Positions 1 through 8,674 of a stretch of DNA of 64,000 nucleotides are shown here, one piece after another. The notes under the pieces were generated by a model. It was given only the letters and a program-made list of their open reading frames with translations. It made no database searches and was not told the DNA's origin. The DNA is from Pseudomonas typographi (GTDB lineage: Bacteria; Pseudomonadota; Gammaproteobacteria; Pseudomonadales; Pseudomonadaceae), in assembly GCF_014694385.1 (NCBI RefSeq), contig NZ_JAAOCA010000010.1:99787-163786 (forward strand). Reading direction: 5' to 3'. Position numbers and translations under genes: made by a program. Each line of letters starts with the position of its first letter. The first letter of the stretch is position 1.

Positions 1-1132
1 GCAGTTTCAGCTCATCGGCGTCGGGCAGGCCGGTGGCGGCCAATTCCGAGTTGCTGAAGTAGCTTGAGGCGCGCACGTAGGCATTGTTGAACAGCTGGCG
101 GTTGGTCCATTCGAAGTCGAGCATCAGGCTCAGCGCTTCACGCACGCGCACGTCTTGGAACAGTGACCGGCGCTGGTTGAAGGCGAAGCCCTGCATGCCG
201 TTGGGGGAGCCGTTGGGGATCTCTTCCTTGATCAGCTTGCCCTCGCGCAAGGCAGGGGTGTCGTAGGCACTGGCCCAGTTTTTGGCCACCATTTCCTGGC
301 GCCAATCGATGGCGCCGGCCTTCAGCGCTTCAATGGCTACGCCGGCGTCGCGGTATACGTCAGCGACGATCGCATCAAAATTGTACTGGCCACGGTTGAC
401 CGGCAGGTCCTTGGCCCAGTAGTTGGCGTCGCGCTCAAGGCGCAGCGAGCGCCCGGCCTGCACCGAGGCGACCCGATAGGGCCCGCTGCCCAGGGGCACG
501 TCGAGGCTGGCACGGGCGAAATCCTTGCCTTGCCAGAAATGCTTGGGCAGCACCGGTAATTGGCCGATGATCATCGGTAGCTCACGGTTGTTTCCATTCT
601 TGAAATAAAACACCACCTGCAATGGGTTTTCGACTTCCACGCGCTGCACATCGGCCCAATAGCTGCGCCAGAACGGCGCGCCGTATTTGATCAAGGTGTC
701 GAAGGTAAAGGTCACATCTTCGGCGCGCAACGGGTGGCCATCTTGGAAGCGGGCCTGTGGGCGCAGGTAAAAGCGTACCCAGGTGTTGTCTGGGGCCTTT
801 TCCGCGCGTTCGGCCACCAGCCCGTATTCGGTCATCGGCTCGTCGAGGCTCTGCACCATCAGGGTGTCGTAGATGTACTGCACTTGCGCCGCCGGCACGC
901 CCTTGTCGACCCACGGGTTAAGGCTGTCGAACCCGCCGATGTCGGCGATGCGCAAGGTGCCGCCCTTGGGGGCATCGGGGTTTACGTAGTCGAAATGGGT
1001 AAAGTCGGCCGGGTACTTCGGTGGCTCGTCGTAGAGCGTCAAAGCGTACTGGCCTGTCGCGAGGGCCAGGTTCGCCGACAGTGCCAACCCGAGCGTGAAG
1101 GCGTGCCGCAGCAGGGTATGGGCAACATTCAT
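1..1132 (-). CDS. Extracellular solute-binding protein family 5 (YejA-like), 3' end outside window
   Basis: Periplasmic binding protein of a peptide-type ABC importer. The frame is open from an ATG at 1132 to the window edge, so only the N-terminal ~377 residues are visible. Residues 1-26 form a signal peptide with a hydrophobic run ending in LALA. The mature start is typical of the YejA branch: a HFDYVNPDAPKGGTLRIAD stretch, then the GxxxSLNPW region and YDTLM. Later segments such as GSGPYRV and FNQRRSLFQDVRVREAL are diagnostic for SBP_bac_5. The ATG overlaps the stop of the upstream remnant in an ATGA arrangement, so it was probably translated by coupling with that gene. In related Pseudomonas such genes sit as tandem paralogues beside mltD. 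Family assignment is firm; peptide substrate is inferred. Confidence 0.9.
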   Translation of the reverse strand, partial: MNVAHTLLRHAFTLGLALSANLALATGQYALTLYDEPPKYPADFTHFDYVNPDAPKGGTLRIADIGGFDSLNPWVDKGVPAAQVQYIYDTLMVQSLDEPMTEYGLVAERAEKAPDNTWVRFYLRPQARFQDGHPLRAEDVTFTFDTLIKYGAPFWRSYWADVQRVEVENPLQVVFYFKNGNNRELPMIIGQLPVLPKHFWQGKDFARASLDVPLGSGPYRVASVQAGRSLRLERDANYWAKDLPVNRGQYNFDAIVADVYRDAGVAIEALKAGAIDWRQEMVAKNWASAYDTPALREGKLIKEEIPNGSPNGMQGFAFNQRRSLFQDVRVREALSLMLDFEWTNRQLFNNAYVRASSYFSNSELAATGLPDADELKL

Positions 1133-1425
1133 CGGTTGTGCCCCGAGGTTTTTTGCCCCCAGCTGTTCAACGCCTGCATGTAGGGCGGGTAGGTGGCGAA
1201 CGCAAAGCGATCACGGTAGGCCAAGCGATAACCATCGACGTACCCCTTGAAGGTGCTCAACAGCATTGCACACCGCGCTATGGCCTTTGAGGTGTCGGCG
1301 AAAAGGGTGAGGCTTTGGGGGTACTGGAGGCTGCCTAGCTGGGTGTAGCCGTGGCTTTCGATCGACTCGGCGGGGGCTACGCCGCAGCGGGCCAGGCCAA
1401 AGGCCATGAAAGTGAGCAAACGCAT
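1129..1425 (-). pseudogene. Internally deleted solute-binding protein remnant (98 codons)
   Basis: A 98-codon frame that looks like the two ends of a ~600-residue family 5 solute-binding protein joined together. The first ~38 residues are a signal peptide followed by ESHGYTQLGSLQYPQS, the usual mature N-terminus of the second SBP paralogue at this Pseudomonas locus. The last ~45 residues (GYVDGYRLAYRDRFAF, then PPYM and NSW) resemble the C-terminal end of the same family. The central ~500 residues, including all ligand-binding lobes, are absent. The frame stays open, so a short secreted peptide could still be made, but it cannot be a functional binding protein. It overlaps the downstream SBP start by four bases. 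Recognition rests on recalled family features, not an alignment, so the exact joint is uncertain. Confidence 0.6.
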
Positions 1426-1535
1426 GAGGTTCGGCTTCGGTCCGGTAAGGTTCGGGTCTAGGCCGGTACAGTAACAGAGTCGCTCACGCGTCGCGATTTA
1501 CGCCATGGGTTTCAGATTGTTCGAAGAGCCTGGGC

Positions 1536-2942
1536 TCAACGGTCGAGGTACACCGTGAGCATCTGCCCGGGCTTGAGCGCCTTGGCCACCTGGGGGTTCC
1601 AGCGCTTGAGGTGCTGCGCCTGGACGTTGAAGCGCTTGGCCACCTGGTACAGCGAGTCACCCTCGCGCACACGGTATTGCGTGGCGCGTTGCTTGTTCGC
1701 CGCGACCTTGCGGCTGCTCGGGCTGGTATCGTTCATCACCAGCGCTTGGCCAACCTGCAGGTGCTTGCCCGTGAGCTTGTTCCAGCGTTGCAGGTCGCGC
1801 ACGCTGACCTTGTTGGCCTTGGCGATAGACGCCAGGTTGTCGCCACGGCGCACCTTGTAAGTGCTGGGGCTGGCCGGTGTAACAGTGGCCACGCGCTCGA
1901 CCGCCGGGCGCGAAGGGCGCAAGGCAATCAACTGCTGCGGGTCGGACAGCCCGGCCGTGACGAGTTGAGCCTTGGCGGTGGGCACCAATAGGTGTTGCGG
2001 GCGGTCGAGGGTTTCGCGCTGCTTGAACGCGGGGTTGAGCTGGTACAGCTCGTCTTCGTCGATGTTGGCCATGGCCGCCAAGCGGGAAAGGTCGAGCCGC
2101 TGGTCGACCTCGACCACCTTGAAATAAGGCTGGTTGGCGATGGGCTCCAGGTCGATGCCATAGGCCCTCGGCGACGACACCACTTCCGAGAGCGCCAGCA
2201 GCTTGGGCACATAATCCATGGTTTCCTGCGGCAGCGACAGGTTCCAGTAGTCGATGGGCAAGCCCAGCCGCTCGTTGCGTTCAATGGCCCGGCTTACCGT
2301 GCCCTCGCCGGCATTGTAAGCGGCCAGGGCCAACAGCCAATCGCCACCGAACATGTCGTGCAGCTTGCTCAGGTAGTCGAGTGCCGCGGTGGTCGAGGCG
2401 GTGACGTCGCGCCGGCCATCATAGAGGTTGGTTTGGCGCAGGTTGAAATAGCGCCCGGTGGAGGGGATGAACTGCCACAACCCCACCGCCTGGGCGCGGG
2501 ATAACGCCATCGGGTTATAGGCGCTCTCAATCGCCGGCAACAGGGCGAGTTCCAGCGGCATGTTGCGTTCTTCAAGGCGCTCGACGATGTAGTGCATGTA
2601 AAGGCTGCCGCGGTCGGCGGCCGAGGTCAGGAACGCCGGGTTGCCCACGAACCACAGGCGCTGCTGCTCGACCCGCGGGTTGACGTCCAGGTCATCTTGC
2701 AACTGGAAGCCCTGGCGCAGGCGCTCCCAGATATCACGGGCCGGCTGCTGCGCCTGGGCATCGAGGAACACCGGCTTGGGCTTGCTGCGCTTGGCCAGTT
2801 TCGGCACCGGGGTGGGCGCCTCTTCGGGCACTAGGGCGGTGCTTTGGCAGCCTACCAGGGCGACCGAACAGGCGACCCCGACCGCCTGTGCAAGCCGTGT
2901 CAACGCATTCGAAAGCAGAGGTGGTCTAGTGGTTGACGACAT
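1536..2942 (-). CDS. mltD: Membrane-bound lytic murein transglycosylase D
   Basis: Cleaves the glycan strands of peptidoglycan to 1,6-anhydromuropeptides during wall turnover. The 468-residue protein begins with a lipoprotein signal whose lipobox ALVGC places the lipidated Cys at residue 32, so it is expected in the outer membrane facing the periplasm. The SLT domain spans roughly residues 110-230: the catalytic Glu is E139 in LLPAIESAYNP, followed by the family motif AVGLWQFIPSTGRYF and later LALAAYNAGEG. Two LysM peptidoglycan-binding domains follow at about 360-405 and 420-466, each with the xVRxGDxL start. It lies alone between the SBP genes and gloB, as in other Pseudomonas. Length and domain order match the family. 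Confidence 0.97.
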   Translation of the reverse strand: MSSTTRPPLLSNALTRLAQAVGVACSVALVGCQSTALVPEEAPTPVPKLAKRSKPKPVFLDAQAQQPARDIWERLRQGFQLQDDLDVNPRVEQQRLWFVGNPAFLTSAADRGSLYMHYIVERLEERNMPLELALLPAIESAYNPMALSRAQAVGLWQFIPSTGRYFNLRQTNLYDGRRDVTASTTAALDYLSKLHDMFGGDWLLALAAYNAGEGTVSRAIERNERLGLPIDYWNLSLPQETMDYVPKLLALSEVVSSPRAYGIDLEPIANQPYFKVVEVDQRLDLSRLAAMANIDEDELYQLNPAFKQRETLDRPQHLLVPTAKAQLVTAGLSDPQQLIALRPSRPAVERVATVTPASPSTYKVRRGDNLASIAKANKVSVRDLQRWNKLTGKHLQVGQALVMNDTSPSSRKVAANKQRATQYRVREGDSLYQVAKRFNVQAQHLKRWNPQVAKALKPGQMLTVYLDR

Positions 2943-3041
2943 TGGCGGGGTGCAAGTTCCAAGCTGAAAGGTCGAGCGATTCTAGGAAGTGCCTCTTTTT
3001 GGGTCAACCTCTGAGAACCGCTGGGCGCAAACAAATGTTGT

Positions 3042-3821
3042 TTAGAACTTATCCTTCCAAGCCCGTAAGGCCGCGAACACCTCGGTGGTGTTGGTGCAGG
3101 CTTCGCCGCGCCACTCGTCGGCCTTTTGTTTAACGGATGTTTCGGCGGTACGCAAAAACGGGTTGGTTTCAAGCTCCAGTGCCAGGTTCGAAGGCAGGCT
3201 GCAGCCGTCTTGTTCGCGCAACTGCCGTACCTGTTCCAAGCGTTCGGCAATGGCTGCGTTGCCCGGCTCTACCGCGGTAGCAAAGCGCAGGTTGCTCAGG
3301 GTGTATTCGTGGGCGCAATACACCAAGGTGGCCGAGGGCAACGCCGCCAGGCGCGACAGCGATGCATGCATCTGCGCCGGCGTGCCTTCGAACAGCCGCC
3401 CACAACCGGCGGCGAACAGCGTGTCGCCGCTGAACAGCCAGGGCTCGTTGGCGGCACCGTGGTAAAAGGCAATGTGGCCACGGGTGTGGCCGGGCACGTC
3501 GAATACCTCGAACGCCAGCCCCAGGACGCTGAGCCGATCACCTGCGCCCAAGGCCTGGTCACGGCCGGGAATCGCTTCGGTGGCCGGGCCGTGCACACGC
3601 GCACCGGTATGCGCCTTGATGGCCAACACGCCACCCACATGGTCCTGGTGATGGTGGGTAATGAGGATATCGGTCAGCGCCCAGCCGGGCTTGGCCTGCA
3701 GCCAGGCCAGCACCGGGGTGGCATCGCCGGGGTCTACCACGGCACATTGGCGCTGCGCGGTATCCAGTAACAGCCAGATGTAGTTATCGTTGAACGCCCG
3801 TAGCGCTTGTACCTGTATCAT
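3042..3821 (-). CDS. gloB: Hydroxyacylglutathione hydrolase (glyoxalase II)
   Basis: Hydrolyses S-lactoylglutathione to lactate and glutathione, the second step of methylglyoxal detoxification in the cytosol. The metallo-beta-lactamase fold is clear: the metal motif [10 protein letters not shown], then [18 protein letters not shown] and the C-terminal [14 protein letters not shown], which carries glyoxalase II-specific ligands. I start at the ATG at 3821 ([10 protein letters not shown]), because family members begin at this point; an ATG four codons further upstream (3833) is possible and cannot be excluded. The gene is divergent from the methyltransferase/rnhA pair, with only about 70 bases between the two starts, which must hold both promoters. 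Confidence 0.97.
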   Translation of the reverse strand: MIQVQALRAFNDNYIWLLLDTAQRQCAVVDPGDATPVLAWLQAKPGWALTDILITHHHQDHVGGVLAIKAHTGARVHGPATEAIPGRDQALGAGDRLSVLGLAFEVFDVPGHTRGHIAFYHGAANEPWLFSGDTLFAAGCGRLFEGTPAQMHASLSRLAALPSATLVYCAHEYTLSNLRFATAVEPGNAAIAERLEQVRQLREQDGCSLPSNLALELETNPFLRTAETSVKQKADEWRGEACTNTTEVFAALRAWKDKF

Positions 3822-3889
3822 GGCGGTATCCATCGAACATGAGTGTGGCGCTCATATTATGCCCAGCGGCGGCATCCGGGAGAACGCAA

Positions 3890-4648
3890 ATGACCGAACA
3901 CGCTTTCGCACAGGCCGATGCGCAGTGGCTCGAGCTGATCGGCTTGGCCCGGGAATGGTTCGCCGGCCCGCTGGGGCAGTTGTTGTTGCGCGAAGAACAC
4001 CAAGCCCTGGGCGAAGAACTGCGCAAGTTCTTCGGCGGTTACCTGGTGCACTACGGCCCACAGGCCGACGCGCCGGCGGTGGCCGAACAGGTGCAGCACC
4101 ACGTGCGGCTGGGCGCACCGCTACCGGGGGTGCAGATCGTTTGCGAAGAGCAGGCCTGGCCGCTGGGCGAGCATGCCGCAGACCTGGTGGTGTTGCAGCA
4201 TGGGCTGGATTTCAGCCTTTCGCCGCACGGTTTGCTTCGCGAGGCGGCACGGGCGGTACGCCCCGGCGGCCACCTGGTGGTAGTGGGCATCAACCCCTGG
4301 AGCCCGTGGGGGGTACGCCGGGTGTTCGCCGCCGATGCCTTGCGCAAGGCCCGCTGTTTCCCGGCCTCTCGGGTCACCGATTGGCTCAACCTGCTGGGGT
4401 TCGCGCTGGAGAAAAAACGCTTCGGCTGCTATTGTCCGCCGCTTGCCTCGCCGGCCTGGCAGGCGCGCATGGCCGGCTGGGAACGCACCGCCGGGCGCTG
4501 GCAGGGCGCTGGCGGCGGCTTTTATATTCTGGTAGCACGAAAACTGGTGGTGGGCCTGCGGCCGTTGCGCCCGCCCCGGCGAGAGCCAATGGGTAAACTG
4601 CTGCCGCTGCCCCTGGCCAAGGTCAACCGGCGTAGCGGCGAGCATTGA
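3890..4648 (+). CDS. SAM-dependent methyltransferase-like protein (class I fold)
   Basis: A 252-residue protein of the class I methyltransferase fold that in Pseudomonas always lies between gloB and rnhA. The conserved core includes the acidic segment [12 protein letters not shown] and the post-core loop [19 protein letters not shown], typical of Methyltransf_11 proteins. Motif I (the glycine-rich SAM loop) is weak: the region around residues 75-85 reads [11 protein letters not shown], without the usual GxGxG, so catalytic activity is not certain. The ATG at 3890 is preferred over an upstream ATG in the same frame because GGGAG precedes it at good spacing and the upstream extension overlaps the gloB promoter. 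It stops 26 bases before rnhA and is probably co-transcribed with it. Substrate unknown. Confidence 0.85.
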   Translation: MTEHAFAQADAQWLELIGLAREWFAGPLGQLLLREEHQALGEELRKFFGGYLVHYGPQADAPAVAEQVQHHVRLGAPLPGVQIVCEEQAWPLGEHAADLVVLQHGLDFSLSPHGLLREAARAVRPGGHLVVVGINPWSPWGVRRVFAADALRKARCFPASRVTDWLNLLGFALEKKRFGCYCPPLASPAWQARMAGWERTAGRWQGAGGGFYILVARKLVVGLRPLRPPRREPMGKLLPLPLAKVNRRSGEH

Positions 4649-4674
4649 ACCGCCCCTTGATGGAACCCACAGCG

Positions 4675-5133
4675 ATGAGCGACTCGATCGAGATATACAC
4701 CGACGGCGCCTGCAAGGGTAACCCCGGCCCCGGCGGCTGGGGCGCCTTGCTGGTGTACAAGGGTGTGGAGAAAGAACTCTGGGGAGGTGAAACCGCCACC
4801 ACCAACAACCGCATGGAGCTCACCGCCGCCATCCGCGCGCTGGAAGCGCTCAAGCGCCCCTGTGAAGTCACCCTGGTAACGGACTCCGAATACGTAATGA
4901 AGGGCATCCGTGAATGGCTACCCAACTGGAAGAAACGCAATTGGCAAACCGCCGCGAAGCAACCGGTGAAGAACGCTGACCTGTGGAAACAACTCGATGA
5001 ACAGGTCAACCGCCATGAGGTGGCTTGGCAATGGGTGCGTGGGCATAACGGCCACCACGGTAATGAGCGTGCTGATGCCCTGGCCAACCGGGGGGTAGAT
5101 GAAGTTCGGCAATTAAAAGCTGCCAGCCGCTAG
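4675..5133 (+). CDS. rnhA: Ribonuclease HI
   Basis: Degrades the RNA strand of RNA-DNA hybrids (R-loops, Okazaki primers). The 152-residue protein has all four carboxylates of the RNase HI active site: Asp in [11 protein letters not shown], Glu in NNRMELTAA, Asp in [10 protein letters not shown] and Asp in NERADALAN, together with the basic protrusion NWKKRNWQT. The start at 4675 ([11 protein letters not shown]) matches the family; a longer in-frame start at 4645 overlaps the upstream gene and is less likely. In most pseudomonads dnaQ (DNA polymerase III epsilon) follows directly on the same strand. Here the coding sequence ends and only a repeat-rich 160-base gap separates it from a convergent patatin gene. 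Confidence 0.98.
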   Translation: MSDSIEIYTDGACKGNPGPGGWGALLVYKGVEKELWGGETATTNNRMELTAAIRALEALKRPCEVTLVTDSEYVMKGIREWLPNWKKRNWQTAAKQPVKNADLWKQLDEQVNRHEVAWQWVRGHNGHHGNERADALANRGVDEVRQLKAASR

Positions 5134-5148
5134 CTGTGGTGTTTCAGA
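5129..5148 (+). repeat. Short dispersed repeat, copy 1 (GCTAGC/GTGTTTCAGA)
   Basis: The last codons and stop of rnhA run into GCTAGCTGTGGTGTTTCAGA. Nearly the same 19-20 bases occur at 16774-16792, again just after the stop of a gene, differing by one inserted T. Significance is unknown; it could be a chance match, or the edge of a mobile or recombination-prone element. Confidence 0.4.
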
Positions 5149-5195
5149 CGTCCGCATAACATAAGGCGTGAAGCGTGATTTTACTGTTGGCCAAG

Positions 5196-5275
5196 GCGCG
5201 GCAACGCGGCCCGGCAGCACAGGTACCGCAAAGGCGCGCTGCTCTCATCGCAGGCGGCACACCGGGCCACGCTGC
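5196..5275. repeat. REP-like inverted repeat between convergent rnhA and patatin genes, copy 1
   Basis: The block at 5196-5221 (core GCGCGGCAACGC then GCCCGGCAGCACA) matches 48616-48641 at 25 of 26 positions. About 30 bases downstream, 5253-5277 reads roughly as its reverse complement (GGCACACCGGGCCACGC then GGTTGCCGCACC), so transcripts from either side could fold into a long imperfect hairpin. Position between two convergent genes and recurrence elsewhere are the hallmarks of Pseudomonas REP/BIME elements. It may serve as a bidirectional terminator. No REP-associated transposase was seen. Confidence 0.5.
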
Positions 5276-5293
5276 TTGGGGTTGCCGCACCGG

Positions 5294-6325
5294 TTAACGC
5301 CCGTTGCCGCCTTTCTCATACGCGTCGAATGTATCCCGCGCAATCTGCCTACCTAGGGCGATCAGTTCCGGGGCGCGGTAGAACTCGAAGAACCTGCAGG
5401 CTTTCTTGGGCACGTTGATCAGCACGTCGGGTGGGTAACCGGCAATCTTGTATTGGGCCAAGGAGGTTTGCATCACCTCGAAGCTCTGGTTGATCAGGTC
5501 CAGCAGCGAGGCGGGCCCCACATTCTCGATGATCACCGAATCGCTGGCCGAGGCCGGGGCGCCCTCGTCTTGGGTGTCCGGCGGCGGGGCCAAGGTGAGG
5601 GCCGGCGCTTCACCGTTCCAGCCGGCGGGCAAGGTGCTGGCGCCCTGTTCCATCGCCAGCACGGCCTCGGCGGGGCGGCGGCGCAGGGGTAGATGTGAAC
5701 CGAGCGAGCCGACCAATTTATCGAACCTGCCTTTGAACGCCGGCGGCCGTTCCACCACCGGCAGGGCGTATTGCTTGTGGTTGGTGGCGTTGAGGTTCAC
5801 CGCCACGATCAGGTCACAATGGCTCGATACCACCGGCACGATCGGCAGCGGGTTGAGCAGGCCGCCGTCAACCAGCACGCGATGGCCCTGTTGCACGGGG
5901 GTGAACAGGCTCGGTATTGCCGCCGACGCGCGCATTGCCTGGTGCAGGCAGCCCTCCTGGAACCAGATTTCCTGTTGGTTGGTCAGGTCTGTGGCCACCG
6001 CCGTATAGGGAATGGGCAGGTCTTGGATGTTCACCTCGCCAATGATTCGGCGAAGCTGCCCGAACACTTTCTCGCCGCGGATTGCCCCCAGGCGAAAACT
6101 CACGTCCAGCAAACGCAGCACGTCCAGGTAGTCCAGCCGTTCTATCCAGTGGCGGTAGTGCTCGAGTTTGCCGGCGGCATACACCCCACCGACTATTGCG
6201 CCCATTGAGCAACCGGCGATACAGGCGATCTGGTAGCCGCGGCGTTCAATCTCTTCGATCACCCCGATGTGGGCATAGCCACGTGCACCACCGGAACCGA
6301 GGACGAGGGCGACACGTTTGCTCAT
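5294..6325 (-). CDS. Patatin-like phospholipase (RssA family)
   Basis: A 343-residue cytosolic or membrane-associated serine lipase/acyl hydrolase. The patatin domain starts at the N-terminus with the oxyanion loop GSGGARGYAHIGV, then the nucleophile elbow GCSMG (Ser near residue 41) and the second catalytic residue in the DGGLLNPLP motif near residue 153. This Ser-Asp dyad is intact, so the enzyme is likely active on phospholipids or other acyl esters. The C-terminal ~130 residues are variable and include a proline-rich linker (PPPDTQDEGAPASASD). It is convergent with rnhA. In other pseudomonads this family is not the rnhA neighbour, which supports a rearrangement here. Physiological substrate unknown. 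Confidence 0.9.
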   Translation of the reverse strand: MSKRVALVLGSGGARGYAHIGVIEEIERRGYQIACIAGCSMGAIVGGVYAAGKLEHYRHWIERLDYLDVLRLLDVSFRLGAIRGEKVFGQLRRIIGEVNIQDLPIPYTAVATDLTNQQEIWFQEGCLHQAMRASAAIPSLFTPVQQGHRVLVDGGLLNPLPIVPVVSSHCDLIVAVNLNATNHKQYALPVVERPPAFKGRFDKLVGSLGSHLPLRRRPAEAVLAMEQGASTLPAGWNGEAPALTLAPPPDTQDEGAPASASDSVIIENVGPASLLDLINQSFEVMQTSLAQYKIAGYPPDVLINVPKKACRFFEFYRAPELIALGRQIARDTFDAYEKGGNGR

Positions 6326-6470
6326 CGGAAGGTCCTTTTGCAGGTGGGTTGCCTACCATGCCCCAGCCCTGCCCAGCCTGCAATCGCCAGTACCTGTGCG
6401 CCGGCACTTTTTGCCAGTGCCGCCGTCTTAGGTGCACAATCGCCGTTCCACTGTTCGAGGTCACCCCCAC

Positions 6471-6749
6471 ATGAAACCCTGGATCTGCCTGCCGTTGATT
6501 ATCGCAGTACTGACAGGTTGTTCCGCCCGCACCGCCTACCGAGACAGTTGCGCGACGCAATTGGATGGGGCCTGGAGTGAACTGGACCTGGCCAAGGCCG
6601 AAGGTTTCGCGGGTACCATCAGCTATTCCAAGGCGCTCTCGCTATTGACCGCCGCGAAAACCCAGCAACAGTTTGAAAAATACGAAGGCTGTTCGGAAAA
6701 AGCTGAAAAAGCGCGCTTCTATATTCGCGAATCCCGCGCCGGCCGTTGA
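6471..6749 (+). CDS. Small conserved lipoprotein
   Basis: A 92-residue predicted lipoprotein. The hydrophobic N-terminus MKPWICLPLIIAVLTGC ends in a lipobox (LTGC) with Cys at residue 17, so it is likely anchored to the outer membrane. The rest is a short helical domain rich in Glu, Lys and Ala, with two further Cys (SCATQL and EGCSEK) that could form a disulfide. The start at 6471 is chosen because the signal peptide begins there; an upstream in-frame start at 6432 adds residues that would spoil it. It lies 54 bases before moxR on the same strand and may be expressed with it. No enzymatic motif is visible and I cannot name a function. Confidence 0.75.
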   Translation: MKPWICLPLIIAVLTGCSARTAYRDSCATQLDGAWSELDLAKAEGFAGTISYSKALSLLTAAKTQQQFEKYEGCSEKAEKARFYIRESRAGR

Positions 6750-6803
6750 TGTATCGCCGGCCCTGCGCAACGCGGGTGCGCTGCCCACCGTGGAGGCCAC
6801 AGC

Positions 6804-7721
6804 ATGCGTGCGCTGCTCGACGCAAGCCTTGAGTCGATCAACGAAGTGTTGCTCGGCAAGAAGTACCAGGTTCGCTTAGCCCTGGCCTGCCTCATCGCCG
6901 GCGGGCACCTGCTTATCGAAGACCTGCCCGGCATGGGCAAGACGACGCTCAGCCAAACCCTCGCCAGGGTGTTGGGCTTGAGCTTTCAACGGATTCAGTT
7001 CACCTCCGACCTGCTGCCCAGCGATATCCTCGGCACCTCGGTGTTCGACAAAGACAGCGGCCACTTTGAGTTTCACCAGGGGCCGATCTTCGCCGAATTG
7101 GTCCTGGCCGACGAAATCAACCGCGCCACCCCGAAAAGCCAGAGCGCGTTGCTCGAAGCCATGGAAGAGGGGCAAGTGACCATCGAGGGCGCGACCCGGC
7201 CATTGCCGTCGCCGTTTTTCGTGATCGCCACGCAGAACCCCAGCCATCACAGTGGCACCTTTGCCCTGCCTGAATCCCAGTTGGACCGCTTCTTGATGCG
7301 GCTATCGCTGGGTTACCCGGCCCATGCCGCGGAAAAAGCACTGCTGATGGGCGAGGCACGCCGCGAGCTGCTACCGCGCCTGCCAGCGGTATTCGACCAC
7401 GCCCAGTTGCAGGCGGTGCAGGCCGAGGTCCGCGCCGTGCGGGTGACTGACGCCCTGGTCGATTACGTGTTGCGCCTGGTGGAGGCGACTCGCAACCAGC
7501 CCCAGTTCGCTTGGGGCTTGTCGCCGCGCGGCAGCCTGGCCCTGGTGGCCGCGGCTCGCGCCTGGGCGTTGCTGGCCGGGCGCACGTATGTGATTCCCGA
7601 AGACGTGCAGGCGGTGCTGCCGGCGGTGGCCAGCCATCGCCTGCGTGAGCGTGCCGACACGGCCGGGCAGGGCGGGGCCGCCCTGGTGCAGTGGCTGTTG
7701 CACGAGGTGCCGGTGCTGTGA
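6804..7721 (+). CDS. MoxR-family AAA+ ATPase
   Basis: A 305-residue AAA_3 ATPase, the chaperone-like partner of DUF58/VWA proteins. Walker A is LPGMGKTTLSQTLA near residues 38-50, Walker B is LVLADEINRA, and the sensor 1 region is FFVIATQNPSHHSGTFALPESQLDRF, all characteristic of the MoxR branch. The C-terminal lid contains LSPRGSLALVAAARAWALLAGR. It overlaps the next gene by four bases (GTGA), and three more genes follow with overlaps, so moxR, DUF58, tgpA and CHAD form a single translationally coupled operon. MoxR proteins of this type are thought to mature or assemble protein complexes; the client here is unknown, with the transglutaminase-like membrane protein the obvious candidate. Confidence 0.95.
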   Translation: MRALLDASLESINEVLLGKKYQVRLALACLIAGGHLLIEDLPGMGKTTLSQTLARVLGLSFQRIQFTSDLLPSDILGTSVFDKDSGHFEFHQGPIFAELVLADEINRATPKSQSALLEAMEEGQVTIEGATRPLPSPFFVIATQNPSHHSGTFALPESQLDRFLMRLSLGYPAHAAEKALLMGEARRELLPRLPAVFDHAQLQAVQAEVRAVRVTDALVDYVLRLVEATRNQPQFAWGLSPRGSLALVAAARAWALLAGRTYVIPEDVQAVLPAVASHRLRERADTAGQGGAALVQWLLHEVPVL

Positions 7722-8674
7722 GGGCGGCGCTGGTGGCACGCCTGCAGCGCTGGCAAGACCGCCGCGCGCCAGCCGCCGCCGAGGTACAGCTCGACCACTC
7801 GCGTGTTTACATTGTACCCAGCCGCGCGGGTATCGCTTACGCGGCGACATTGCTGCTTATTCTGCTGGCCGCGATCAATTACCAGAACAGCATGGCCTAT
7901 GGCTTGGTGTTCACCCTTGGCTCGCTGTTCATCGTCGCGATATTGCACACCTATCGTAACCTCAGTGGCCTGCGGGTGGGCAGCGACGCGCCGCAGGCGG
8001 TATTCGCCGGTGAGCAGGCGCGTTTCATCGTGCACTTGCAAAGCCAGGGCAAAGCCCACTACGCCATTGCGGTGGGCTGGGGCGTACACACCGCACACAC
8101 CACCGACGTGCTGCCGGCGCAGGCGCAAAGGCTGGAACTGGCCTTGCCCACCTCTGCCCGCGGCTGGTTGGCCGCGCCCCGGCTACGGCTGAGTACGGGG
8201 TTCCCACTGGGGCTGCTACGTGCCTGGAGTTGGCTGCGCAGCGGCCAACGGGTGCTGGTGTATCCATGCCCGCTAGCCGGTGAGCTACCGACCCAGCATG
8301 CCAGCGCCAGCACTGCCGAACTGGCCGGCTTGCAGGCGTTGGGGCAGGGCACCGAGGACTTTCTCGGGCTTAAACCCTACCAACCGGGCGACGCCTGGCA
8401 CCGCCTGAACTGGAAGGCGTGGTCCCGTGGCGGGCCGTTGCTGGTCAAACAGTTCGGCGAAGCGCGGGGCCAGGATCTAGCCCTCGATTACTTGGCCTTG
8501 GAGGGCGGGCGCGAACAACGCCTGTCGCTGCTGTGCCATTGGGTGTTGCGCCTGGCCGAGCAACAACGCCCCTTTGCGTTTAGCTTGCCAGGGCTGCACC
8601 TGCCGGCCGATTGCGGTGTTGCCCATCGCGAGGCATGCCTGCGCGCGCTGGCGTTGTTCGAGGGGCACCGGTGA
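7718..8674 (+). CDS. DUF58 domain membrane protein
   Basis: A 318-residue protein with two hydrophobic segments near the N-terminus (around residues 36-80) and a cytosolic DUF58 domain. The DUF58 hallmark GTEDFLGLKPYQPGD followed by RLNWKAWSR is complete. The start is taken as the GTG at 7718, which overlaps the moxR stop as GTGA and has GAGG upstream; an ORF start further upstream lies inside moxR. It overlaps the next gene in the same manner. DUF58 proteins partner with MoxR ATPases and transglutaminase-like proteins in many bacteria; the biochemical role is not settled. Some family members have a von Willebrand A-like fold, but no clear MIDAS motif is visible here. Confidence 0.9.
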   Translation: MRAALVARLQRWQDRRAPAAAEVQLDHSRVYIVPSRAGIAYAATLLLILLAAINYQNSMAYGLVFTLGSLFIVAILHTYRNLSGLRVGSDAPQAVFAGEQARFIVHLQSQGKAHYAIAVGWGVHTAHTTDVLPAQAQRLELALPTSARGWLAAPRLRLSTGFPLGLLRAWSWLRSGQRVLVYPCPLAGELPTQHASASTAELAGLQALGQGTEDFLGLKPYQPGDAWHRLNWKAWSRGGPLLVKQFGEARGQDLALDYLALEGGREQRLSLLCHWVLRLAEQQRPFAFSLPGLHLPADCGVAHREACLRALALFEGHR

